A stretch of DNA of 64,000 nt, taken from NCBI RefSeq assembly GCF_050003625.1, contig NC_134401.1, positions 95,768,852 to 95,832,851 of the forward strand, written 5' to 3'. The stretch's first letter is position 1. Every line of letters starts with the position of its first letter. Under the pieces are notes generated by a model that saw nothing but the letters and a program-made list of their open reading frames with translations, had not been told where the DNA came from and did not search any database. A program made the translations under genes and the position numbers. This DNA comes from Haematobia irritans. Taxonomy: Eukaryota > Arthropoda > Insecta > Diptera > Muscidae. This document shows positions 47,264-58,948 of this stretch, piece after piece.

Positions 47264-50200
47264 ATTTTTCAATTTTTTGATGGTGGTCACAAATTATCGT
47301 CCTTTTCGCTCTAGGACGCATATTTAAGGAGATATGGCTAAAAGAAGTTTTTCATATAAAAATTTCAATTTTTTTAGGTTTTGGGTGGATTTTTGAATTT
47401 TTTGAGGGTGGTCACGAATTATCGTCCTTTTCGCTGTAGGACGCATATTTAAGGAGATATGGCCAAAAGAAGTTTTTCATATAAAAATTTCAATTTTTTT
47501 AGGTTTTGGGTGGATTTTTCAATTTTTTGATGGTGGTCACGAATTATCGTCCTTTTCGCTGTAGGACGCATATTTAAGGAGATATGGCCAAAAGAAGTTT
47601 TTCATATAAAAATTTCATTTTTTTTAGGTTTTGGGTGGATTTTTCAATTTTTTGATGGTGGTCACGAATTATCGTCCTTTTCGCTCTAGGACGCATATTT
47701 AAAGAGATATGGTCAAAAGAAGTTTTTCGTATAAAAATTTCAATTTTTTTAGGTTTTGGGTGGATTTTTGAATTTTTTGAGGGTGGTCACGAATTATCGT
47801 CCTTTTCGCTCTAGGACGCATATTTAAGGAGATATGGCCAAAAGAAGTTTTTCATATAAAAATTTCAATTTTTTTAGGTTTTGGGTGGATTTTTGCATTT
47901 TTTGAGGGTGGTCACGAATTATCGTCCTTTGCGCTATAGGACGCATATTTAAGGAGATATGGCCAAAAGGAGTTTTTATATAAAAATTAAACTTTTTTTA
48001 GGTTATGGGTGGATTTTTCAATTTTTTGAGGGTGGTCACGAATTATCGTCCTTTTCGCTCTAGGACGCTTAGTTTAGGAGATATGGCCAAAAGAAGTTTT
48101 TCATATAAAAATTTCAATTTTTTTAGGTTTTGGGTGGATTTTTTAATTTTTTGAGGGTGGTCACGAATTATCGTCCTTTTCGCCATAGGACGCTTAGTTT
48201 AGGAGATATGGCCAAAATAAGTTTTTCATATAAAAATTTAAATTTTTTTAGGATTTGGGTGGATTTTTCAATTTTTTGATGGTGGTCACGAATTATCGTC
48301 CTTTTCGCTCTAGGACGCATATTTAAGGAGATATGGCCAAAAGAAGTTTTTCATATGAAAATTTCATTTTTTTAGGTTTTGGGTGGATTTTTGAATTTTT
48401 TGAGGGTGGTCACGAATTATCGTCCTTTTCGCTATAGGACGCATATTTAAGGAGATATGGCCAAAAGAAGTTTTTCATATAAAAATTTCAATTTTTTTAG
48501 GTTTTGGGTGGATTTTTGAATTTTTTGAGGGTGGTCACGAATTATCGTCCTTTTCGCTGTAGGACGCATATTTAAGGAGATATGGCCAAAAGAAGTTTTT
48601 CATATAAAAATTTCAATTTTTTTAGGTTTTGGGTGGATTTTTGCATTTTTTGAGGGTGGTCACGAATTATCGTCCTTTGCGCTATAGGAAAGAAGAAAGA
48701 AGTTTTTCATATGAAAATTTCATTTTTTTTAGGTTTTGGGTGGATTTTTGAATTTTTTGAGGGTGGTCACGAATTATCGTCCTTTTCGCTATAGGACGCA
48801 TATTTAAGGAGATATGGCCAAAAGAAGTTTTTCATATAAAAATTAAAATTTTTTTAGGTTATGGGTGGATTTTTCAATTTTTTGAGGGTGGTCACGAATT
48901 ATCGTCCTTTTCGCTCTAGGACGCTTAGTTTAGGAGATATGGCCAAAATAAGTTTTTCATATAAAAATTTCATTTTTTTAGGTTTTGGGTGGATTTTTGA
49001 ATTTTTTGAGGGTGGTCACGAATTATCGTCCTTTGCGCTCTAGGACGCATATTTAAGGAGATATGGCCAAAATAAGTTTTTCATATAAAAATTTCAATTT
49101 TTTTTGGTTATGGGTGGATTTTTCAATTTTTTGAGGGTGGTCACGAATTATCGTCCTTTTCGCTCTAGGACGCATATTTAAGGAGATATGGCCAAAAGAA
49201 GTTTTTCATATAAAAATTTCAATTTTTTTAGGATTTGGGTGGATTTTTCAATTTTTTGATGGTGGTCACAAATTATCGTCCTTTTCGCTCTAGGACGCAT
49301 ATTTAGGGAGATATGGCCAAAAGAAGTTTTTCATATAAAAATTTCAATTTTTTTAGGTTTTGGGTGGATTTTTGAATTTTTTGAGGGTGGTCACGAATTA
49401 TCGTCCTTTTCGCTCTAGGACGCATATTTAAGGAGATATGGCCAAAAGAAGTTTTTCATATAAAAATTTCATTTTTTTAGGTTTTGGGTGGATTTTTGAA
49501 TTTTTTGAGGGTGGTCACGAATTATCGTCCTTTGCGCTCTAGGACGCATATTTAAGGAGATATGGCCAAAAGAAGTTTTTCATATAAAAATTTAAATTTT
49601 TTTAGGTTTTGGGTGGATTTTTGAATTTTTTGAGGGTGGTCACGAATTATCGTCCTTTTCGCTCTAGGACGCATATTTAAGGAGATATGGCCAAAAGAAG
49701 TTTTTCATATAAAAATTTCAATTTTTTTAGGTTTTGGGTGGATTTTTCAATTTTTTGAAGGTGGTCACGAATTATCGTCCTTTTCGCTCTAGGACGCTTA
49801 GTTTAGGAGATATGGCCAAAATAAGTTTTTCATATAAAAATTTAAATTTTTTTAGGATTTGGGTGGATTTTTCAATTTTTTGATGGTGGTTACGAATTAT
49901 CGGCCTTTGCGCTATAGGACGCATATTTAAGGAGATATGGCCAACAGAAGTTTTTCATATAAAAATTAAAATTTTGTTAGGTTATGGGTGGATTTTTCAA
50001 TTTTTTGAGGGTGGTCACAAATTATCGTCCTTTTCGCTCTAGGACGCATATTTAAGGAGATATGGCCAAACGAAGTTTTACATATAAAAATTTCAATTTT
50101 TTTAGGTTTTGGGTGGATTTTTGAATTTTTTGAGGGTGGTCACGAACTATCGTCCTTTTCGCTGTAGGACGCATATTTAAGGAGATATGGCCAAAAGAAG

Positions 50201-50370
50201 TTTTTCATATAAAAAATTAACTTTTTTTAGGTTTTGGGTGGATTTTACAATTTTTTGATGGTGGTCACGAATTATCGTCCTTTTCGCTCTAGGACGCATA
50301 TTTAAAGAGATATGGCCAAAAAAAGTTTTTCATATAAAAATTTCAATTGTTTTAGGTTTTGGGTGGATTT
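47264..50370 (+). repeat. Higher-order satellite block, copy 1 (offset about 4097)
   Basis: Matches 51360-54375 in monomer order and rare variants: TTTTTCGTATAAAA (47724 and 51820), AAGGAGTTTTTATATAAA (47967 and 52063), CTATAGGAAAGAAGAAAG (48682 and 52779) and CAATTGTTTTAGG (50344 and 54357). The offset is 4096-4097 bp over most of the length and drops to about 4013 at the far end, because copy 2 lacks about 84 bp near 53620. Confidence 0.85.
48682..48710 (+). repeat. Truncated monomer start, copy 1
   Basis: CTATAGGAAAGAAGAAAGAAG replaces the usual TAGGACGC...GGCCAAAAGAAG, so about 25 bp of the unit are missing and AAGAAG is repeated. The same joint recurs at 52779, so it was copied with the 4.1-kb block. 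Confidence 0.75.
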
Positions 50371-51359
50371 TTGAATTTTTTGAGGGTGGTCACGAATTAT
50401 CGTCCTTTTCGCTCTAGGACGCATATTTAAGGAGATATGGCCAAAAGAAGTTTTTCATATAAAAATTAAATTTTTTTAGGTTTTGGGTGGATTTTTGAAT
50501 TTTTTGAGGGTGGTCACGAATTATCGTTCTTTTCGCTCTAGGACGCATATTTAAGGAGATATGGCCAAAAGAAGTTTTTCATATAAAAATTTCAATTTTT
50601 TTAGGATTTGGGTGGATTTTTCAATTTTTTGATGGTGGTCACAAATTATCGTCCTTTTCGCTCTAGGACGCATATTTATGGAGATATGGCCAAAAGAAGT
50701 TTTTCATATAAAAATTTCAATTTTTTTAGGTTTTGGGTGGATTTTTGAATATTTTGAGGGTGGTCACGAATTATCGTCCTTTTCGCTCTAGGACGCATAT
50801 TTAAGGAGATATGGCCAAAATAAGTTTTTCATATAAAAATTTCAGTTAATTTAGGTTTTGGGTGGATTTTTGAATTTTTTGAGGGTGGTCACGAATTATC
50901 GTCCTTTTCGCTCTAGGACGCTTAGTTTAGGAGATATGGCCAAAATAAGTTTTTCATATAAAAATTTCAATTTTTTTAGGTTTTGGGTGGATTTTTGAAT
51001 ATTTTGGGGGTGGTCACGAATTATCGTTTGCTCTAGGACGATTAGTTTAGGAGATATGGCCAAAATAAGTTTTTCATATAAAAATTTCAATTTTTTTAGG
51101 ATTTGGGTGAATTTTTCAATTTTTTGATGGTGGTCACGAATTATCGTCCTTTTCGCTCTAGGACGCATATTTAAGGAGATATGGCCAAAAGAAGTTTTTC
51201 ATATAAAAATTAATTTTTTTTAGGTTTTGGGTGGATTTTTGAATTTTTTGAGGGTGGTCACGAATTATCGTCCTTTTCGCTCTAGGACGCATATTTAAGG
51301 AGATATGGCCAAAAGAAGTTTTTCATATAAAAATTTCAAGTTTTTTAGGATTTGGGTGG

Positions 51360-54300
51360 ATTTTTCAATTTTTTGATGGTGGTCACAAATTATCGTCCTT
51401 TTCGCTCTAGGACGCATATTTAAGGAGATATGGCTAAAAGAAGTTTTTCATATAAAAATTTCAATTTTTTTAGGTTTTGGGTGGATTTTTGAATTTTTTG
51501 AGGGTGGTCACGAATTATCGTCCTTTTCGCTGTAGGACGCATATTTAAGGAGATATGGCCAAAAGAAGTTTTTCATATAAAAATTTCAATTTTTTTAGGT
51601 TTTGGGTGGATTTTTCAATTTTTTGATGGTGGTCACGAATTATCGTCCTTTTCGCTGTAGGACGCATATTTAAGGAGATATGGCCAAAAGAAGTTTTTCA
51701 TATAAAAATTTCATTTTTTTTAGGTTTTGGGTGGATTTTTCAATTTTTTGATGGTGGTCACGAATTATCGTCCTTTTCGCTCTAGGACGCATATTTAAAG
51801 AGATATGGTCAAAAGAAGTTTTTCGTATAAAAATTTCAATTTTTTTAGGTTTTGGGTGGATTTTTGAATTTTTTGAGGGTGGTCACGAATTATCGTACTT
51901 TTCGCTCTAGGGCGCATATTTAAGGAGATATGGCCAAAAGAAGTTTTTCATATAAAAATTTCAATTTTTTTAGGTTTTGGGTGGATTTTTGCATTTTTTG
52001 AGGGTGGTCACGAATTATCGTCCTTTGCGCTATAGGACGCATATTTAAGGAGATATGGCCAAAAGGAGTTTTTATATAAAAATTAAACTTTTTTTAGGTT
52101 ATGGGTGGATTTTTCAATTTTTTGAGGGTGGTCACGAATTATCGTCCTTTTCGCTCTAGGACGCTTAGTTTAGGAGATATGGCCAAAAGAAGTTTTTCAT
52201 ATAAAAATTTCAATTTTTTTAGGTTTTGGGTGGATTTTTTAATTTTTTGAGGGTGGTCACGAATTATCGTCCTTTTCGCCATAGGACGCTTAGTTTAGGA
52301 GATATGGCCAAAATAAGTTTTTCATATAAAAATTTAAATTTTTTTAGGATTTGGGTGGATTTTTCAATTTTTTGATGGTGGTCACGAATTATCGTCCTTT
52401 TCGCTCTAGGACGCATATTTAAGGAGATATGGCCAAAAGAAGTTTTTCATATGAAAATTTCATTTTTTTTAGGTTTTGGGTGGATTTTTGAATTTTTTGA
52501 GGGTGGTCACGAATTATCGTCCTTTTCGCTATAGGACGCATATTTAAGGAGATATGGCCAAAAGAAGTTTTTCATATAAAAATTTCAATTTTTTTAGGTT
52601 TTGGGTGGATTTTTGAATTTTTTGAGGGTGGTCACGAATTATCGTCCTTTTCGCTATAGGACGCATATTTAAGGAGATATGGCCAAAAGAAGTTTTTCAT
52701 ATAAAAATTTCAATTTTTTTAGGTTTTGGGTGGATTTTTGGATTTTTTGAGGGTGGTCACGAATTATCGTCCTTTGCGCTATAGGAAAGAAGAAAGAAGT
52801 TTTTCATATGAAAATTTCATTTTTTTTAGGTTTTGGGTGGATTTTTGAATTTTTTGAGGGTGGTCACGAATTATCGTCCTTTTCGCTATAGGACGCATAT
52901 TTAAGGAGATATGGCCAAAAGAAGTTTTTCATATAAAAATTAAAATTTTTTTAGGTTATGGGTGGATTTTTCAATTTTTTGAGGGTGGTCACGAATTATC
53001 GTCCTTTTCGCTCTAGGACGCTTAGTTTAGGAGATATGGCCAAAATAAGTTTTTCATATAAAAATTTCATTTTTTTAGGTTTTGGGTGGATTTTTGAATT
53101 TTTTGAGGGTGGTCACGAATTATCGTCCTTTGCGCTCTAGGACGCATATTTAAGGAGATATGGCCAAAATAAGTTTTTCATATACAAATTTCAATTTTTT
53201 TTGGTTATGGGTGGATTTTTCAATTTTTTGAGGGTGGTCACGAATTATCGTCCTTTTCGCTCTAGGACGCATATTTAAGGAGATATGGCCAAAAGAAGTT
53301 TTTCATATAAAAATTTCAATTTTTTAGGATTTGGGTGGATTTTTCAATTTTTTGATGGTGGTCACAAATTATCGTCCTTTTCGCTCTAGGACGCATATTT
53401 AGGGAGATATGGCCAAAAGAAGTTTTTCATATAAAAATTTCAATTTTTTTAGGTTTTGGGTGGATTTTTGAATTTTTTGAGGGTGGTCACGAATTATCGT
53501 CCTTTTCGCTCTAGGACGCATATTTAAGGAGATATGGCCAAAAGAAGTTTTTCATATAAAAATTTCATTTTTTTAGGTTTTGGGTGGATTTTTGAATTTT
53601 TTGAGGGTGGTCACGAATTATCGTGGGTGGATTTTTGAATTTTTTGAGGGTGGTCACGAATTATCGTCCTTTTCGCTCTAGGACGCTTAGTTTAGGAGAT
53701 ATGGCCAAAATAAGTTTTTCATATAAAAATTTCAATTTTTTTAGGTTTTGGGTGGATTTTTCAATTTTTTGAAGGTGGTCACGAATTATCGTCCTTTTCG
53801 CTCTAGGACGCTTAGTTTAGGAGATATGGCCAAAATAAGTTTTTCATATAAAAATTTAAATTTTTTTAGGATTTGGGTGGATTTTTCAATTTTTTGATGG
53901 TGGTTACGAATTATCGTCCTTTGCGCTATAGGACGCATATTTAAGGAGATATGGCCAAAAGAAGTTTTTTATATAAAAATTAAAATTTTGTTAGGTTATG
54001 GGTGGATTTTTCAATTTGTTGAGGGTGGTCACAAATTATCGTCCTTTTCGCTCTAGGACGCATATTTAAGGAGATATGGCCAAACGAAGTTTTACATATA
54101 AAAATTTCAATTTTTTAGGTTTTGGGTGGATTTTTGAATTTTTTGAGGGTGGTCACGAATTATCGTCCTTTTCGCTGTAGGACGCATATTTAAGGAGATA
54201 TTGCCAAAAGAAGTTTTTCATATAAAAATTTAACTTTTTTTAGGTTTTGGGTGGATTTTACAATTTTTTGATGGTGGTCACGAATTATCGTCCTTTTCGC

Positions 54301-54375
54301 TCTAGGACGCATATTTAAAGAGATATGGCCAAAAAAAGTTTTTCATATAAAAATTTCAATTGTTTTAGGTTTTGG
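51360..54375 (+). repeat. Higher-order satellite block, copy 2 (offset about 4097)
   Basis: Second copy of the 47264-50370 block. It differs by scattered substitutions and by a deletion near 53620, where ATTATCGTGGGTGGATTTTT joins the end of one monomer to the middle of another. The sequence just left of it (50841-51359) matches the left flank of the retrotransposon, so this copy preserves the empty insertion site. Confidence 0.85.
52779..52807 (+). repeat. Truncated monomer start, copy 2
   Basis: Same CTATAGGAAAGAAGAAAG joint as at 48682, at an offset of 4097 bp. Confidence 0.75.
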
Positions 54376-54579
54376 GTTAATTTTTGAATTTTTTGAGTGT
54401 GTTCACGAATTATCGTCCTTTTCGCTCTAGGACGCATATTTAAGGAGATATGGCCAAAATAAGTTTTTCATATAAAACTTTCATTTTTTTAGGTTTTGGG
54501 GGGATTTTTCAATTTTTTGAGGGTGGTCACGAATTATCGTCCTTTTCGCTCTAGGACGCTTAGTTTAGGAGATATGGCC

Positions 54580-55110
54580 AAAAAAAGTTTTTTATATAAA
54601 AACTTCATTTTTCTTAGGTTTAGGAGATATGGCCAAAATAAGTTTTTCATATAAAAATTTCAATTTTTTTAGGTTTTGGGTGGATTTTTCAATTTTTTGA
54701 GGGTGGTCACGAATTATCGTCCTTTTCGATCTAGGACGCTTAATTTAGGAGATATGGCCAAAAGAAGTTTTTCATATAAAAATTTCATTTTTTTTTAGGT
54801 TTTGGGTGGATTTTCCAATTTTTTTAGGGTGGTCACGAATTATCGAGATATGGCCAAAACAAGTTTTTCATATAAAAATGTCATTTTTTTTAGGTTTTGG
54901 GTGGATTTTTCAATTTTTTGAGGGTGGTCACGAATTATCGTCCTTTTCGCTCTAGGACGCATATTTAAGGAGATATGGCCAAAAGAAGTTTTTCATATAA
55001 AAATTAAAATTTTTTTAGGGTGGTCACGAATTATCGTCCTTTTCGCTGTAGGACGCATATTTAAGGAGATATGGCCAAAAGAAGTTTTTCATATAAAAAT
55101 TTAACTTTTT
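54580..55110 (+). repeat. Degraded stretch of the satellite
   Basis: Several consecutive monomers are incomplete. TTTCTTAGGTTTAGGAGATATGG (54612) skips most of a unit; CACGAATTATCGAGATATGGCC (54833) skips the TCCTTTTCGC...AAGG part; and TTTTTTTAGGGTGGTCACG (55010) lacks the GGTTTTGGGTGG segment. Substitutions elsewhere (GGGGGGATTTTT, AAAACAAG, AATGTC) are also denser than in the rest of the window. It may mark the edge between two homogenised domains. Confidence 0.7.
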
Positions 55111-57384
55111 TAGGATTTGGGTGGATTTTTAATTTTTTTGAGGGTGGTCACGAATTATCGTCTTTTTCGCTCTAGGACGCTTAGTTTAGGAGATATGGCC
55201 AAAATAAGTTTTTCATATAAAAATTTCAATTTTTTTAGGATTTGGATGGATTTTTCAATTTTTTGATGGTGGTCACGAATTATCGCCCTTTTCGCTCTAG
55301 GACGCTTAGTTTAGGAGATATGGCCAAAAGAAATTTTCATATAAAAATTTCAATTTTTTTAGGATTTGGGTGGATTTTACAATTTGTGATGGTGGTCACG
55401 AATTATCGTCCTTTTCGCTCTAGGACGCATATTTAAAGAGATATGGCCAAAAGAAGTTTTTCATATAAAAATTTCAAATTTTTTAAGGTTTTGGGTGGAT
55501 TTTTGAATTTTTTGAGTGTGTTCACGAATTATCGTCCTTTTCGCTCTAGGACGCATATTTAAGGAGATATGGCCAAAATAAGTTTTTCATATAAAAATTT
55601 CAATTTTTTTAGGTTTTGGGTGGATTTTTAATTTTTTGAGGGTGGTCACGAATTATCGTCCTTTTCGATCTAGGACGCTTAGTTTAGGAGATATGGCCAA
55701 ATGAAGTTTTTCATATAAAAATTTAAATTTTTTTAGGTTTTGGGTGGATTTTTCAATTTTTTGAGGGTGGTCACGAATTATCGTTCTTTTCGCACTAGGA
55801 CGCTTAGTTTAGGAGATATGGCCAAAAGTAGTTTTTCATATAAAAATTTCAATTTTTTTAGGTTTTGGGTGGATTTTTGAATTTTTTGAGGGTGGTCACG
55901 AATTATCGTCATTTTCGCTGTAGGACGCATATTTAAGGAGATATGGCCAAAAGAAGTTTTTCATATAAAAATTTCAATTTTTTTAGGTTTTGGGTGGATT
56001 TTTCATTTTTTTGAGGGTGGTCACGAATTATCGTCCTTTTCGCTCTAGGACGCTTAGTTAGGAGATATGGCCAAAATAAGTTTTTCATATAAAAATTTCA
56101 ATTTTTTTAGGTTTTGGGTGGATTTTTGAATTTTTTGAGGGTGTTCACGAATTATCGTCCTTTTCGCTCTAGGACGCATATTTAAGGAGATATGGCCAAA
56201 AGAAGTTTTTCATATAAAAATTTAAATTTTTTTAGGTTATGGGTGGATTTTTCAATTTTTTGAGGGTGGTCACGAATTATCGTCCTTTTCGCTCTAGGAC
56301 GCTTAGTTTAGGAGATATGGCCAAAAGAAGTTTTTCATATAAAAATTTCAATTTTTTTAGGATTTGGGTGGATTTTTCAATTTTTTGATGGTGGTCACAA
56401 ATTATGGTCCTTTTCGCTCTAGGACGCATATTTAAGGAGATATGGCTAAAATAAGTTTTTCATATAAAAATTTCAATTTTTTTAGGATTTGGATGGATTT
56501 TTAAATTTTTTGATGGTGGTCACGAATTATCGTCCTTTTCGCTCTAGGACGCATATTTAAAGAGATATGGCTAAAAGAAGTTTTTCATATAAAAATTTAA
56601 ATTTTTTTAGGATTTGGGTGGATTTTTGAATTTTTTGAGGGTGGTCACGAATTATCGTCCTTTTCGCTCTAGGACGCATATTTAAGGAGATATGGCCAAA
56701 AGACGTTTTTCATATAAAAATTTAAATTTTTTTAGGTTTTGGGTGGATTTTTGAATTTTTTGAGGGTGGTCACGAATTTTCGTCCTTTTCGCTGTAGGAC
56801 GCACATTTAACGAGATATGGCCAAAAGAAGTTTTTCATATAAAAATTTCAATTTTTTTAGGTTTTGGGTGGATTTTTGAATTTTTTGAGGGTGGTCACGA
56901 ATTATCGTCCTTTGCGCTATAGGACGCATATTTAAGGAGATATGGCCAAAAGAAGTTTTTCATATAAAAATTTTAATTTTTTTAGGTTTTGGGTGGATTT
57001 TTCAATTTTTTGAGGGTGGTCACGAATTATCGTCCTTTTCGCTCTAGGACGCATATTTAAGGAGATATGGCCAAAAGAAGTTTTTCATATAAAAATTTCA
57101 ATTTTTTTGGGAATTGGGTGGATTTTTCAATTTTTTGATTGTGGCCACAAATTATCGTCCTTTTCGCTCTAGGACGCATATTTAAGGAGATATGGCCAAA
57201 AGAAGTTTTTCATATAAAAATTTCAATTTTTTTAGGTTTTGGGCAGATTTTTCAATTTTTTGAGGGTGGTCACGAATTATCGTCCTTTTCGCTCTAGGAC
57301 GCATATTTAAGGAGATATGGCCAAAATAAGTTTTTCATATAAAAATTTCAATTTTTTTAGGTTTTGGGTGGAATTGTGAATTTT

Positions 57385-57948
57385 TTGAGGGTGGTCACGA
57401 ATTATAGTCCTTTGCGCTATAGGACGCATATTTAAGGAGATATGGCCAAAAGAAGTTTTTCATATCAAAATTTCAATTTTTTTAGGTTTTGGGTGGATTT
57501 TTGAATTTTGTGAGGGTGGTCACGAATTATCGTCCTTTTCGCTCTAGGACGCTTAGTTTAGGAGATATGGCCAAAATAAGTTTTTCATATAAAAATTTCA
57601 ATTTTTTTAGGTTTTGGGTGGATTTTTGAATTTTTTGAGGGTGGTCACGAATTATCGTCCTTTTCGCTCTAGGATGCTTAGTTTAGGAGATATGGCCAAA
57701 ATAAGTTTTTCATATAAAAATTTCAATTTTTTTAGGTTTTGGGTGGATTTTTGAATATTTTGAGGGTGGTCACGAATTATCGTCCTTTTTGCTCTAGGAC
57801 GCTTAGTTTAGGAGATATGGCCAAAATAAGTTTTTCATATAAAAATTTCAATTTTTTTAGGATTTGGGTGGATTTTTCAATTTTTTTATGGTGGTCACGA
57901 ATTATCGTCCTTTTCGCTCTAGGACGCATATTTAAGGAGATATGGCCA
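57385..57948 (+). repeat. 1000-bp higher-order repeat, copy 1
   Basis: Identical, as far as I can read, to 58385-58948 at an offset of exactly 1000 bp (8 monomers). Rare shared variants are ATTATAGTCC, CATATCAAAATTTC, GAATTTTGTGAGGG, TAGGATGCTTAG and CAATTTTTTTATGG. The copies part at 57949, where copy 1 has AAAATAAG and copy 2 AAAAGAAG. Confidence 0.88.
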
Positions 57949-58384
57949 AAATAAGTTTTTCATATAAAAATTTCAATTTTTTTAGGTTTTGGGTGGATTT
58001 TTCAATTTTTTGAGGGTGGTCACGAATTATCGTCCTTTTCGCTCTAGGACGCTTAGTTTAGGAGATATGGCCAAAATAAGTTTTTCATATAAAAATTTCA
58101 ATTTTTTTAGGATTTGGGTGGATTTTTCAATTTTTTGATGGTGGTCACGAACTATCGTCCTTTTCGCTCTAGGACGCATATTTAAGGAGATATGGCTAAA
58201 AGAAGTTTTTCATATAAAAATTTCAATTTTTTTAGGTTTTGGGTGGATTTTTGAATATTTTGAGGGTGGTCACGAATTATCGTCCTTTTCGCTCTAGGAC
58301 GCATATTTAAGGAGATATGGCCAAAAGAAGTTTTTCATATAAAAATTTCAATTTTTTTAGGTTTTGGGTGGAATTTTGAATTTT

Positions 58385-58948
58385 TTGAGGGTGGTCACGA
58401 ATTATAGTCCTTTGCGCTATAGGACGCATATTTAAGGAGATATGGCCAAAAGAAGTTTTTCATATCAAAATTTCAATTTTTTTAGGTTTTGGGTGGATTT
58501 TTGAATTTTGTGAGGGTGGTCACGAATTATCGTCCTTTTCGCTCTAGGACGCTTAGTTTAGGAGATATGGCCAAAATAAGTTTTTCATATAAAAATTTCA
58601 ATTTTTTTAGGTTTTGGGTGGATTTTTGAATTTTTTGAGGGTGGTCACGAATTATCGTCCTTTTCGCTCTAGGATGCTTAGTTTAGGAGATATGGCCAAA
58701 ATAAGTTTTTCATATAAAAATTTCAATTTTTTTAGGTTTTGGGTGGATTTTTGAATATTTTGAGGGTGGTCACGAATTATCGTCCTTTTTGCTCTAGGAC
58801 GCTTAGTTTAGGAGATATGGCCAAAATAAGTTTTTCATATAAAAATTTCAATTTTTTTAGGATTTGGGTGGATTTTTCAATTTTTTTATGGTGGTCACGA
58901 ATTATCGTCCTTTTCGCTCTAGGACGCATATTTAAGGAGATATGGCCA
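58385..58948 (+). repeat. 1000-bp higher-order repeat, copy 2
   Basis: Second copy of 57385-57948. Just upstream, 58371 reads GAATTTTGAA where copy 1 at 57371 has GAATTGTGAA, so the pair is recent but not error-free at its edge. Confidence 0.88.

Noticed and set aside
50896..51168. - strand frames in the satellite with Lys/Leu-rich products
   Set aside because: They are antisense reads of T-rich tracts; composition alone explains them.
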